Of a stretch of DNA of 64,000 nucleotides, positions 17,754 to 26,946 are shown piece by piece. The translations under genes and the position numbers were made by a program. Source of the DNA: Perkinsela sp. pyNocScin1 (lineage: Eukaryota > Euglenozoa > Kinetoplastea > Prokinetoplastida > Perkinselidae). The stretch is taken from contig CAXHTR010000005.1 in NCBI GenBank assembly GCA_964019655.1, positions 62,001 to 126,000 of the forward strand, written 5' to 3'. A model generated the notes under the pieces. That model did no database searches, was not told the origin of the DNA, and saw nothing but the letters and a program-made list of their open reading frames with translations. Position 1 is the first letter of the stretch, and every line of letters starts with the position of its first letter.

Positions 17754-18116
17754 TCAGTCAGAGTCGGAGAATTTGAAGCTTTTTTGATCATTCTCCAAGG
17801 ATAGCGAGTAAAGCTTGTTTTTATTCTTCTGCTTTTCTTTCGTGAAGTTTTTCCCCCTGGACGCAACGAGCTTGCGATTCAACGGATGAGTCAAGTCGCG
17901 ATCGTATCCTGAGTTGTCGATGATTCTTCCATGTTTTTGTGGATATTTCTCGTGATGATTGAAGTCTTTTTCTTGGCTTTCATGCTGTGCAGCTTGAGCC
18001 TGATTACTCTGGTGCGATATTCCGAGGATATCTGTTACTCTTGGTTCGTCTACGGAATCAGATATTACCTTGAAATAATCTTTGATTAAGGAATGCAGCC
18101 TATCTTTATCTCTCAT
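17754..18116 (-). CDS. Small hydrophilic protein (120 aa), unrecognised
   Basis: ATG at 18116 (MRDKDRLHSLIKDYFKVISD). An N-terminal amphipathic helix is followed by a Gln/His/Lys-rich disordered region (QSNQAQAAQHESQEK, FTKEKQKNKNK) and an acidic Ser/Asp C-terminus (KFSDSD). It looks like a disordered nuclear adaptor or RNA-associated protein, but no family can be named. It fills the gap between two convincing genes on the coding strand. Confidence 0.5.
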   Translation of the reverse strand: MRDKDRLHSLIKDYFKVISDSVDEPRVTDILGISHQSNQAQAAQHESQEKDFNHHEKYPQKHGRIIDNSGYDRDLTHPLNRKLVASRGKNFTKEKQKNKNKLYSLSLENDQKSFKFSDSD

Positions 18117-18222
18117 AATTAGATTCTTACAGAAGCACTATCAAAACATACATGATAGGACAGTGACACATATGAGAGAGATGTGGTAGCATCGGCGAGC
18201 TGATAGGGCATGAATGATAAAG

Positions 18223-19551
18223 TTATGCAAAAGCATCAGCGATAGATTTGCCGTGAATCATTGCCAATCCCTTTTCTACATCGCTTACAATCGATTCAAA
18301 ATGAGACGTCGAGTCTAGTGCCTTTGTAATGAGCACATTAGACCTTTGATTATTGCGTACTCGATGACACTCCAGTGTCCGTACAAACCGTTCGAGAAAT
18401 ATGCAGCCGATCAAATCGGTAATCGCATCGATAAGCACCTCGTGGCACTCTTCTTCTTCTAAAACTGTTGAAATATACACTGCAAATTTACCCGGTGGCA
18501 CAACTTTCTGCCGGCATGAAAACTGTAAAATAAAGACGTCCTCTCGCCTTTTCAGTTCACTACCTGGTATTATCAGCTGGTGGGACCCAAGCTCTCCTGA
18601 CTGTGCTTGGGGCAATGATGCATCTGTTATACAAATACACCGAAGAACAGTGAAAGTGGAATCGTGGCTATCAGGTATATAAAGAGAATTCGCTATGAGC
18701 CACTTCGCGGTGACATGATGGGTTTGGGTGTTTCCATCATTACCTTCTATCGTAAAATCCACTCCTTCGAATGTTTTATCGCGGAAATGAGCTTTATTGA
18801 CTTGTGCACGAAGGCAGTAAGTTCCTCCATGGACTGCACCCAGCCTATTGAAAAAATAGGGGAGTTCTCCTACTCCATAATGAGGATAAATGTATGGACT
18901 ACGGCAGCCCTGTAAAAGAGAATCGCTATAGAGCCTGCAGCGCTTGAGAGTTTCCTCGGCAGGTCTTGTGAGGTACTCGTCACTGCTATACAAAGCTACA
19001 GCATGCCCTATGAATTGTATTGTTCCTTTGCCGAGACCGAATTCATCGAATAATTTTGACATGGGCATCTGCATTTTCTCAGTTTTCTCCAATAAGCTGT
19101 GCTTGTTGCAGAGGGAAAAGAACTTTGCTGCTCTCCGCTTTTCGAAAAAGCCCATAAGACTCGATGACAATGCTTCCATTTCATTGCATGGAACCTTATG
19201 AAAGTACCCGTCACGCATCATAAAACTTGCATCTAGCACTTCAAAGTCTATACCATATCGTTCAGAAATCATTTTATTCATCAGCCTTACCAAAGCATCA
19301 TCTGCAAGTAGCACTTTTGCTGTAAGGTCCATATTGTAAGCATTCGGATTTTCGTGTGCAAGTACACTTTCGCTCATTTTCCTGCCAAAATGTTCAAAAA
19401 GCTGCTCCAGATTAAGCGAGCCATTTTCGTTCCCGTAAAATGCATTACGATCAAGATGGAGGATTTTATATCCTAAAGAAGCTAAGGTACAACCAAGAAT
19501 GCTCTCAGTCAAGCCCGTTCCAAGCAAAATCACATCATAGTCAGTTTCCAT
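18223..19551 (-). CDS. GDI: Rab GDP-dissociation inhibitor
   Basis: GDI extracts prenylated GDP-Rabs from membranes and recycles them. The 442-aa protein begins with the family start METDYDVILLGTGLTESILG, followed by HLDRNAFYGNENGSL. Conserved blocks include the Rab-binding platform around SDEYLTRPAEETLKRCRLYS, the YIYPHYGVGELPYFFNRLGA segment, and GGTYCLR. The length equals that of typical GDI (about 445 aa) and not of REP/CHM, which carries a large insertion. The protein is cytosolic. It sits in the minus block with ordinary spacing. Confidence 0.97.
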   Translation of the reverse strand: METDYDVILLGTGLTESILGCTLASLGYKILHLDRNAFYGNENGSLNLEQLFEHFGRKMSESVLAHENPNAYNMDLTAKVLLADDALVRLMNKMISERYGIDFEVLDASFMMRDGYFHKVPCNEMEALSSSLMGFFEKRRAAKFFSLCNKHSLLEKTEKMQMPMSKLFDEFGLGKGTIQFIGHAVALYSSDEYLTRPAEETLKRCRLYSDSLLQGCRSPYIYPHYGVGELPYFFNRLGAVHGGTYCLRAQVNKAHFRDKTFEGVDFTIEGNDGNTQTHHVTAKWLIANSLYIPDSHDSTFTVLRCICITDASLPQAQSGELGSHQLIIPGSELKRREDVFILQFSCRQKVVPPGKFAVYISTVLEEEECHEVLIDAITDLIGCIFLERFVRTLECHRVRNNQRSNVLITKALDSTSHFESIVSDVEKGLAMIHGKSIADAFA

Positions 19552-19672
19552 AATCGATTACAAAATTGAGCAAATATAAGCAGCAAAGTTCGTCAAATTC
19601 ACCTATTTATGTTACATCACGCATTTATTCAGTGCATGTGGTCCACTATTGATATAATATAATGAATGAGAA

Positions 19673-20128
19673 TCATATTACACTCGATGCTTCTTCGCCT
19701 TTCTTCCTGAGCGATTCGACTTTTTTGCTTTTGTCGTTTTTTTTTTGGCTCTTTAAGAAATCGCCGATCAGATTTTTCATCGTGTACTCGTCTTCTTCGA
19801 TATCTTCTTCTGCTAAACCGAAGCTTCTGCTTAAGTAGTCTGTGAGCATATCAGCTGCCTTGGTCACCGTCTGGTGCCCTTCATCCGAACGCATCCACGA
19901 CGTCACAACATTATCTTCAAAGTTTTCAGCGATAGCTTTGTCGACAGAGCTCATAAGTTTTGCGGTTAACCGATTCTTGGGCGTGATCTTTTTGTTTGTG
20001 TCCTTTTCAACGAAGCCAGCTTTATGTGAGTTAAGTATTTCGTCTTTGGGATTCGCATCATGAACATCGCGCTCGCTTCGACAGCAAGCACCTACCACAA
20101 AAGCGCAGAAAACCAGTGAATGAAGCAT
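19673..20128 (-). CDS. Small secreted or ER-lumen protein, unrecognised (151 aa)
   Basis: Start chosen at the second in-frame ATG (20128), giving MLHSLVFCAFVVGACCRS, a clean cleavable signal peptide. The upstream ATG at 20164 is separated from it by a pyrimidine tract ending in AG, which looks like a trans-splice acceptor. The mature part is charged and helical, with an acidic patch (AEEDIEEDEYTMK) and a Lys-rich end (KSQKKNDKSKKVESLRKKGE). No enzyme motif or KDEL-like retrieval signal is seen. Function unknown. Confidence 0.6.
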   Translation of the reverse strand: MLHSLVFCAFVVGACCRSERDVHDANPKDEILNSHKAGFVEKDTNKKITPKNRLTAKLMSSVDKAIAENFEDNVVTSWMRSDEGHQTVTKAADMLTDYLSRSFGLAEEDIEEDEYTMKNLIGDFLKSQKKNDKSKKVESLRKKGEEASSVI

Positions 20129-20213
20129 TTTAATCAAATTGAACTTGCAAAATAAGTAAAGCATGAGTGTGAATCGGCGATTTCATGGCGTAGTGAATCG
20201 CATTTTTTTGCAA

Positions 20214-21437
20214 CTACAGATTCTCTAATTTGACAAGAACGATTCGATTTTGTGTGATATTCCACGTGGTCCATCTTCCTCGTTTAGGCTCTCGTGAAAC
20301 GGCTGCTACAAGTGAATTTGTTTTGTGCGAAAATGATAAAGATACGACTATGCCATCCACTCGAGCTTGGGCAATCTCACGGATTTCGCTTTCATTAATA
20401 CTCCAAATCCGTATAAAACCATCACAGCTTCCCGTGGCAATTGCCGTGCTTTGGCCAAATTGCTTCCCGATGCTTGCGATGCACCAAATAGGGTTGCCAT
20501 TGCTGCTGTTCGGAGAGGAGGAAGGTAGTCGTAAGCCGTCTTTTTCAAACCCAGTCCCATCACCGATGAATCCAAACTTATGAGCGAAGGGATAATCAAT
20601 TATAGCCTTGCTCTTGTCTGAGCGAAACACAAGGAGATTACCTAGTGAAGTACCGCACACAAAAAGAGAGCTTGTTATCAAAGAAACACACTCTATGTAG
20701 CTTTCAGTGCGCTCAAATGCAGTGAACTTTTTGTGTTCTACTTGAAAAAGTCGTGGAATACAATCCAGTCCCACCGCAACGAAATTATTTTGAGACAGTG
20801 AAGAAAGACACAGTGGAGTATCGAGAGGCCCGTAGAAAGAGTGCAGTAACATTCTTTCTTGCAAGTCCCACACCGATATGGTTCGATCTCCAGTAGCAGC
20901 GAAAACTAGATTATTCGATGAGCATATGGCTGTGATGGGTGATTTACGTGCAGCATCGATAACATATGCACAATTATCCTCTACTGGCTCCCAAACCAAA
21001 ATATTCCCATCGCTTCCAGCCGAAATAATTTTTCCGTGGGTGGAGGAGAAGCATAGAGACGAAGTGTATCTCTCATGCTTTTCTTCCATTCGTTTCGGAC
21101 TTGAACCTGTGCGCATCGAGTATACATGCCCATGCTTGTCGCCAAACCATAATGAGCACTCTCGTGCGTTGTCAAGGTCAGCATAGGCGACGCATGTCAC
21201 AGGGTATCTATGTATTGCTGAATCGTTTGCGTTAAGTTGCACTACAGCTGGTGTAACGTCATAAAAAGAAGATTCATGTGGTGACTGAGGCGTGTGGGCT
21301 TTGTGTACTTCTGATGGTATTTCATCATCGATTGAGCTTTCAGATGACGAAATATACGAGTTTGAATTCTGAAAAACAACGCCTGACGTCTTCTTTCTCT
21401 GTCTTAGTTTTTTTTTACGCGCACGCTTTACAAACAT
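20214..21437 (-). CDS. RRP9: U3 snoRNP WD40 protein Rrp9/U3-55K
   Basis: Rrp9 binds the B/C motif of U3 snoRNA in the SSU processome. The protein is 407 aa from the ATG at 21437 (MFVKRARKKKLRQRKK, a nuclear/nucleolar-type basic start). Acidic low-complexity sequence follows, then a seven-bladed WD40 propeller (GKIISAGSDGNILVWEPV, ATGDRTISVWDLQ, AIATGSCDGFIRIWSI). Rrp9-specific features are SYIECVSLITSSLFVCGT, the S-x-G-N-LLVFR blade, and the C-terminal AVSREPKRGRWTTWN, matching the family's G-x-E-x-R-x-GRW ending. Other WD40 families lack that ending. Confidence 0.85.
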   Translation of the reverse strand: MFVKRARKKKLRQRKKTSGVVFQNSNSYISSSESSIDDEIPSEVHKAHTPQSPHESSFYDVTPAVVQLNANDSAIHRYPVTCVAYADLDNARECSLWFGDKHGHVYSMRTGSSPKRMEEKHERYTSSLCFSSTHGKIISAGSDGNILVWEPVEDNCAYVIDAARKSPITAICSSNNLVFAATGDRTISVWDLQERMLLHSFYGPLDTPLCLSSLSQNNFVAVGLDCIPRLFQVEHKKFTAFERTESYIECVSLITSSLFVCGTSLGNLLVFRSDKSKAIIDYPFAHKFGFIGDGTGFEKDGLRLPSSSPNSSNGNPIWCIASIGKQFGQSTAIATGSCDGFIRIWSINESEIREIAQARVDGIVVSLSFSHKTNSLVAAVSREPKRGRWTTWNITQNRIVLVKLENL

Positions 21438-21515
21438 TTCAGCCGAAAAGGAAAGAGTGGGGCTTGAATACGATCGTTCACAAGAGAGAAACAAGTCACT
21501 TTTACGCAGTCAAAA

Positions 21516-22454
21516 TTAGCTCGAGCTTTGAGCTTTGTGAATATAGCTGCGAAGTGCAGTGAATACTGGAGCTGATACTTGCACTGCTTGTATCAATATG
21601 ACACTGAATAATAGAAAATCTTGCGCGGGCACTGGAAGAATCTTGCCCAATATGCCTACACCAAACGCCAGGGCAAGAGGAAAGGCAAATGCTGCACTAG
21701 TATACAATACATCTGCGAGAGTTTTGTATGAACGGTGCCACAAAAACGTGATCTCCGTTCCTTGTAGCATCATCTGCGAGAGCGCATACACTGCGAATAA
21801 AAAATAGTTTTTTCTTGCCCATGTCAGCGCGAAAAAGATAAACACAAGGTAAGGAAACAGAATAGAGGCTGAATGAAATACAAGCCATCCGCATATTGAG
21901 CCTTTCGTAGATCCTTTGCTCTCCGTATTATTATCCATGCTCGATAGTTGTTTCTTGTTCATAAGTGATTCAAAACTTGCAGCTCTCCAGAGAAGGGTAT
22001 AGCGAGGCGCTATCAAGCTGTTCAAGTAGATGGGCCAGAGTTCGCAGCGCGATCGGTAGTAAAAATCGAAAAAATCCGATAATCCAGAAGGATTTAATCG
22101 ACATGGGTAGAGCTGCTGCATACGCAGAATATGAGCAATAATTTTCTGCCTTTCTAGCTGATTTCGGTCCGCAAATTCTTTTGCTATATCATTTTCCGTC
22201 ATTCGCAGAAGCGTTATACCATCCACACGATATCTCTCAAAGGTTTCGCTAACAAATGCGTACCCGAGAACATGCCTTGCCCAAACACATGCATCTTCAG
22301 TTCTCCATAAGGACACATTCTTCGGTAGCTCTGGGGACGGACCTTGCCCGGTGCCAAGAAAGTGATATAACTCACCTCTATGATCTGGTGCGTTTGGACC
22401 CGTGACACACCCAGACAAAAGACGGGTGAGTCCTATTGATGCCCAGTGATGCAT
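21516..22454 (-). CDS. SAM-domain protein with C-terminal multi-span membrane region
   Basis: 312 aa. Residues ~48-112 form a sterile-alpha-motif domain (WRTEDACVWARHVLGYAFVS ending in QLERQKIIAHILRMQ). After a linker containing RCELWPIYLNSLIAPRYTLL, residues ~190-300 contain four hydrophobic segments: WLVFHSASILFPYLVFIFFA, YFLFAVYALSQMMLQ, SAAFAFPLALAFGVGILG, and DFLLFSVILIQAVQVSAPVF. The SAM domain would lie on one side of the membrane and could mediate oligomerisation or scaffolding, loosely like STIM or bestrophin-type SAM proteins, but the arrangement matches no family I know. There is no cleavable signal peptide. Confidence 0.8.
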   Translation of the reverse strand: MHHWASIGLTRLLSGCVTGPNAPDHRGELYHFLGTGQGPSPELPKNVSLWRTEDACVWARHVLGYAFVSETFERYRVDGITLLRMTENDIAKEFADRNQLERQKIIAHILRMQQLYPCRLNPSGLSDFFDFYYRSRCELWPIYLNSLIAPRYTLLWRAASFESLMNKKQLSSMDNNTESKGSTKGSICGWLVFHSASILFPYLVFIFFALTWARKNYFLFAVYALSQMMLQGTEITFLWHRSYKTLADVLYTSAAFAFPLALAFGVGILGKILPVPAQDFLLFSVILIQAVQVSAPVFTALRSYIHKAQSSS

Positions 22455-22545
22455 GAAGTTATAGGAAAGATTGATGAAAATAGCTACAGAAGCACGAAAA
22501 AAAAAATATCGTTTATGATTCTGTTCGAGAGTTCCTCATGTATCG

Positions 22546-23985
22546 TCATGCTGATATGATCATTCCCCGTTTCACTTCACCCCATCCTATCAATCTGAAA
22601 TGCTTATCTACGCGTCGGCTCAAAGCAAGTTTCTCACCTACAGAGGTACAAACAGGCTGAGTTAAAAGAAGGCGAACCATATTTCCTTTTGTTTTGGTGA
22701 CGCGGCCACCAGTGGACAGTGCACCAATATTCACCTGTAAGATTTCCCCGTCTTGGAGACTCTGAACTTTTCTAACTTGCTCAGCTGCATCAATTTTGAC
22801 TCCCACATATTGGCGCATTAGGAAAAAAGAAACGTCGATTTCATCGTAAATATCTGGGAGTGTGCCGATCTCTCCAAGGACTTGGCCAACAAGCCGGTCT
22901 CCACGGGTCAATGATGGGTCCATGCACGTACCTACTCCGATGAGCCCACCAGGCACTGCGTATTGCAATTGATTGTCTTCAGCACAAAGCGAGACTATCC
23001 TAGTTCGAATTGGTTGGCACGTCATTCTTCCACAGTTGCTGGCAGGCTTGATCATCAATCCAGGGCGAATTTCTATTTCTTGCCCAACACGCAGAACTCC
23101 CTGAGTGATAGATCCACCAGCTACACCACCTTTAAGATTAGAACTTTCATCACCGGGCTTATTGATATCAAAGGATCTGACGATAACCATTTTCGCAGGG
23201 ACTGCGAAGTTGTGACGGGGGATTGGAATAAATGCTTCATTACACAGATATTCGCACAAAATATCAATGTTGTATCCGAGCTGTGCACTTATTGGAATCA
23301 CTGGTGAGCTGTCTGCCGGAGTACTCTGCACAAATTTAGATATTGCATCACGATGGGCATCAGCCTCGTTTTCCGTTACGAGATCGACTTTATTTTGTAG
23401 AATAAGTATGTTTCTCAAACGCGTTATTTCGATAGCGCAAAGATGCTCGCGAGTTTGTGCTTGTGGACATTCTTCGTTGGCGGCAATGAGCAGAAGGGCC
23501 GCATCCATAATAGATACACCATTAAGCATAGTTGCCATTAAGATATCATGCCCAGGGCAATCTACGAAACTCACGTGCCTCTTAAGTTTCATTTTCCATG
23601 AACATTTTTCACATGGTGGCTCATCCTCCATTGAGCTTCCATAAGCTTTGTAACACCCTGGTCGTGGGCACTCTGGATTGGTGCACTTGTAAATCTTCGC
23701 ATTTGCATATCCTAGCTTGATGGTAATGTTCTGAACAAGCTCTGACTTGAAGCGAACAGTCTTCACGCCACTGATGGATCGAACAACAGTCGACTTACCA
23801 TGAGCAACATGTCCAATTGTCCCTATATTTATTGTTGCTTGGCGAGAAATGATTTCTTCTGATAGCGGAGTTAGGTCGGAAACGTTCAAACTATCAAGAT
23901 CTTGGGTTTTTAATCCTTCTTTCCTTGAATTAGAATCAGGAGATTCCCCAACCAAAGGGTTAAAATTTGCTACCTCTGTTTCCAT
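22546..23985 (-). CDS. eIF2G: Translation initiation factor eIF2 subunit gamma
   Basis: The GTPase subunit of eIF2 that delivers Met-tRNAi to the 40S subunit. 479 aa, the family's usual size. GTPase motifs are G1 [10 protein letters not shown]3 DCPGH, G4 NKVD and G5-like SAQLGYN. The eIF2-gamma/aIF2-gamma zinc knuckle is present between switch I and G3: [11 protein letters not shown] ... CEKC. Domain II/III blocks [15 protein letters not shown]-like (PGGLIGVGT) and QYVGVK follow. A start near the N-terminal [15 protein letters not shown] is supported by an upstream stop and by spacing. Confidence 0.98.
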   Translation of the reverse strand: METEVANFNPLVGESPDSNSRKEGLKTQDLDSLNVSDLTPLSEEIISRQATINIGTIGHVAHGKSTVVRSISGVKTVRFKSELVQNITIKLGYANAKIYKCTNPECPRPGCYKAYGSSMEDEPPCEKCSWKMKLKRHVSFVDCPGHDILMATMLNGVSIMDAALLLIAANEECPQAQTREHLCAIEITRLRNILILQNKVDLVTENEADAHRDAISKFVQSTPADSSPVIPISAQLGYNIDILCEYLCNEAFIPIPRHNFAVPAKMVIVRSFDINKPGDESSNLKGGVAGGSITQGVLRVGQEIEIRPGLMIKPASNCGRMTCQPIRTRIVSLCAEDNQLQYAVPGGLIGVGTCMDPSLTRGDRLVGQVLGEIGTLPDIYDEIDVSFFLMRQYVGVKIDAAEQVRKVQSLQDGEILQVNIGALSTGGRVTKTKGNMVRLLLTQPVCTSVGEKLALSRRVDKHFRLIGWGEVKRGMIISA

Positions 23986-24054
23986 TAGTAGTTTAATTTA
24001 ATACGTTCCATACAAATATACGAGGTCAGTGAAAGTGAGGACACTATCACGTCT

Positions 24055-24981
24055 TTAGGTAATACGATTTTCAGCTACTGGCAGGGGCTCTTCTTGTAAA
24101 CAAGAAGCTGCTCGAAGGGATGCCCAGACATTCTTTATCTCTTGCAGATGGGCTGGTTTACAGAGTTTATAATTTGGAAAGCCAAAAGTTTCGGCATTTA
24201 GACAGGTGACCATTGAGTCCAAGAAAATCCGCGTGACTGTCGATAAAGATATTCTCTCTAAAATTATATGCCTATTGCGCGTAGCGGCGCAAAGGTTATT
24301 ATCCCCTGCATAGAAAAAGCTCACCGAATCCCCTTCTTGTGCCAAAATCAATTCCGAAGATGAACCATATTCATCGACAAATCGTATATCAGTGTTTCTT
24401 GAGTTTTGTTTTGAGTGCCAATGATCGTATAGTGCAGAGATGATATCATTCATCGAGTTGTGTGTAGAGAAATCACATACTAACTTGAGTCTGCTCACAT
24501 GATCATTTGTATCATTCGTCTGTTTAAGAATTTCGAATGTCATCACTTGTTTTGAAGAAGAAACCATTTCCCAGCGAAATAAATACTTCTGCTGCTCCGC
24601 TAAGAACTGACTCCAAGTAAGACTTTGCGGTTTGATCATGAATTTGTACACATTGTGGATTTGCTGCCAAGCGCTTTCCTCCAAAATCTTATCGGAAGGC
24701 GTTTCTGGTGCTAACTGAGCACATGGGCTACGGAGCTTCAAATCTGCATTGGTTTCTTTTGAACCATCATTGTAATCACTACTTCTACGCCCCGCATTTC
24801 GCCTCCATCCGTGAAGTTTTGGGACGAAAATTTCGCTTTGGCTAGTTATCGTGAATAAAGCAGACTTATCTAACTTCACAGCGGAAGATTCGCTCGAGGT
24901 ATGAATCATCTGCAATATTTTCGCATATTCAGAGAGTAAGCTTCCAACCACCGAGCTTTCTGCGGGAAGAAATCTTCGCAT
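24055..24981 (-). CDS. Protein of unknown function (308 aa) at the head of the minus block
   Basis: Begins MRRFLPAESSVVGSLLSEYA. An N-terminal basic/low-complexity half (GWRRNAGRRSSDYNDGS) is followed from residue ~115 by a mixed alpha/beta region (LTWSQFLAEQQKYLFRWEMV, RLKLVCDFSTHNS, DIRFVDEYGSSSELILAQEG), whose strand-like alternation could be a small beta-sandwich or roadblock-like fold. No catalytic residues are recognisable. It is the first gene of the minus-strand block, next to the divergent boundary at 25 kb. Family not recognised. Confidence 0.7.
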   Translation of the reverse strand: MRRFLPAESSVVGSLLSEYAKILQMIHTSSESSAVKLDKSALFTITSQSEIFVPKLHGWRRNAGRRSSDYNDGSKETNADLKLRSPCAQLAPETPSDKILEESAWQQIHNVYKFMIKPQSLTWSQFLAEQQKYLFRWEMVSSSKQVMTFEILKQTNDTNDHVSRLKLVCDFSTHNSMNDIISALYDHWHSKQNSRNTDIRFVDEYGSSSELILAQEGDSVSFFYAGDNNLCAATRNRHIILERISLSTVTRIFLDSMVTCLNAETFGFPNYKLCKPAHLQEIKNVWASLRAASCLQEEPLPVAENRIT

Positions 24982-25354
24982 TGATCATGTATTTATATAA
25001 AACACTAGAAAATATCTTACTAAGATTATTCTCGATGTCACCTGAACGGTCGAATCAAAAATATCGTTCAGTGCCTTATGATTTTTCTAACCCGGCTATG
25101 CATTGAGATATTCACGATGAGTAATACTAACTGCGTGAGAACGTTAATACAAGAAAAAGTCTAGCAGTGAAATTTGCCCCTCTGATATTATCCCAACCGA
25201 GAAGTACAACTATTTCTCTTCCGTCAGCGTTCGTAGATATCACCCATGGAAACGTGCACAATCTGTAAGATCTAAATAGACATAAGAATTAGACGAAAAT
25301 CAACACAGAGGAGTCCCGTTGCGAAACTTCACCCTACCGCATTGATATAGTTTT
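24982..25354. promoter_or_regulatory. Divergent strand-switch region (putative transcription start region)
   Basis: 373 bases separate the first gene of the leftward block from a rightward gene. No RNA gene or ORF is visible. The sequence is AT-rich without a clear TATA or G-tract. In genomes with polycistronic units, divergent boundaries are where Pol II initiates in both directions; that role is inferred here from gene orientation alone. Confidence 0.5.
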
Positions 25355-26545
25355 ATGATTCTTCTACTGGTAAATGGCGATTTATACATGAGTCCGCTAG
25401 ATTCTGAAAAGAAATATGACAGCTTCAATTTCAGAGAAGAATATCTAGAAAAAAATGGTGCATCATCCGAGCAAAACCACTTACCAAGATCTATAAGCTA
25501 TAGTCATCAGCATGCACTTTCTAATGCGGCATCTTTTGCATTGACACTCGAACCAGTGGACCCACACTTAACAAATGACCCAGCAATCGTGCATAGAATT
25601 ATTGATGAAAAGTTCAAAGCTCACTCAACTCTTCCAATTTACGCTCCACTCATTAGTAAGATCATTGTATGCGTATCAAAAAGTCGGCCAGTGGCAAAAA
25701 GTCGAGAAGCTTCCCTTATTAATGTACTGCAAGAAAATTGCTTCTATACATCTTTGCATCGCCAAAAAGTAGTATGGGACGAACCTTCTAAACCGCATGC
25801 AGTACGAAAAATGGATAAAAAAATCATTCACAGCCATCAACCAGACCCGTCTAAAGCTTCACGATTGGAAATAAGTGGAAGTCACGCATCTCAAGCTTCA
25901 TGGTTAACTAGTATTTCTCATCTACTGAGCCTAATTTCTTGGAACTCATATTTAGATGCTTCGGTTCATTTGGTAAGCTCCCATCCTAGTCTATCGTTTG
26001 GAGCGTACATAACAATACATCCAGAATCTGCTGAAGCAACACTTTGGTACTCTTCAAACAGTGACACTTTCAGTAGCCTACGGAAATTACTACACAGCTC
26101 ACCTTCATGTGAAGACATAAGCAGTCAGTCACAAAAAAGGGATTTACCGAAGATTTTTACGCGAGGGAAGAAAAATGTATTTATCACGATCGCTTACCTT
26201 CTGAACCTGAGCTTAGCCACTTCTAATAGGCATGATCAGACCTGTCCTATAGTCATATCTAGTGTTTCTCTTTCGGGACTCGAAGCCGTCCAGCCAAATA
26301 TATCACCACCTATTCATTCATCCTGCGGAAAATGGCTGCAATTAACTTTGAGAGGAAGTCATATACCAGCCTCCTACCTGTACGCAATTATAGAAGAGCT
26401 GAGGAAAACGTGTCCGGAGCATTTAAAGATTTCGATCACCCATGAAAATGGCTGGATATTTACGAGACACTCGGGAAATCTTCTAATTGACGAAATACAT
26501 GCTCCTGTGAACTCGAATCAAAATTTTTTGATTAAGTTTCTCTAA
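25355..26545 (+). CDS. Orphan protein (396 aa) forming a one-gene plus-strand unit
   Basis: ATG at 25355 (MILLLVNGDLYMSPLDSEKK). Ser/His-rich and mostly soluble; the hydrophobic start is too short for a convincing signal peptide. Parts look alpha/beta: ASVHLVSSHPSLSFGAYITI, NVFITIAYLLNLSLAT, and CGKWLQLTLRGSHIPASYLY near the C-terminus. No catalytic motif or zinc site is recognisable. It is alone on its strand, bounded left by a divergent and right by a convergent boundary, so it would be a monocistronic unit if blocks are transcription units. Family not recognised. Confidence 0.72.
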   Translation: MILLLVNGDLYMSPLDSEKKYDSFNFREEYLEKNGASSEQNHLPRSISYSHQHALSNAASFALTLEPVDPHLTNDPAIVHRIIDEKFKAHSTLPIYAPLISKIIVCVSKSRPVAKSREASLINVLQENCFYTSLHRQKVVWDEPSKPHAVRKMDKKIIHSHQPDPSKASRLEISGSHASQASWLTSISHLLSLISWNSYLDASVHLVSSHPSLSFGAYITIHPESAEATLWYSSNSDTFSSLRKLLHSSPSCEDISSQSQKRDLPKIFTRGKKNVFITIAYLLNLSLATSNRHDQTCPIVISSVSLSGLEAVQPNISPPIHSSCGKWLQLTLRGSHIPASYLYAIIEELRKTCPEHLKISITHENGWIFTRHSGNLLIDEIHAPVNSNQNFLIKFL

Positions 26546-26885
26546 GTTATCAAGATTCTCTTAAGAGCATTGTGAGCTGCCTGATTCCAGTAGTACCGTG
26601 CATCTCTATTATCATGAAAAGTTTACTATTTCATTTTTCTTTCATTTACATTAAGCATGATTTTCACATAACCTTTTCCTGCAAACACACAGTAACACAG
26701 CACAGCTATCCTCGGGATAGTTGATCTCACGAATCTTCCATTATCACACGAAAAGCTTCATTATCAGCTAAGTGTTTCCTTCGCCTCAAGACCCTTAGGT
26801 CAAATTCATGCATTTCGAAGCATGGCGCAGAGTGGGGCTCGTATAGTTATCTTCTTTAAGCTGAATCGCTTACATATGTTTCGCC

Positions 26886-26898
26886 GGGGGGGGGGGGG
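26886..26898 (+). repeat. Poly-G tract (13 G)
   Basis: An uninterrupted run of thirteen guanines, the only long G homopolymer in the window, inside the convergent strand-switch region. It could form a G-quadruplex-like structure or mark a transcription boundary. The exact length may be subject to sequencing error. Confidence 0.9.
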
Positions 26899-26929
26899 CT
26901 TAAATAGCTCAGGCAACGGACACCCCGAA

Positions 26930-26946
26930 GGTGGCCATAAGCCACC
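26930..26946 (+). other. GC-rich hairpin
   Basis: GGTGGC, loop CATAA, GCCACC: a perfect 6-bp stem with a 5-nt loop, lying 32 bases after the G tract. It could be part of a structured RNA or a termination element in the convergent region. The functional role is only a guess. Confidence 0.5.
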
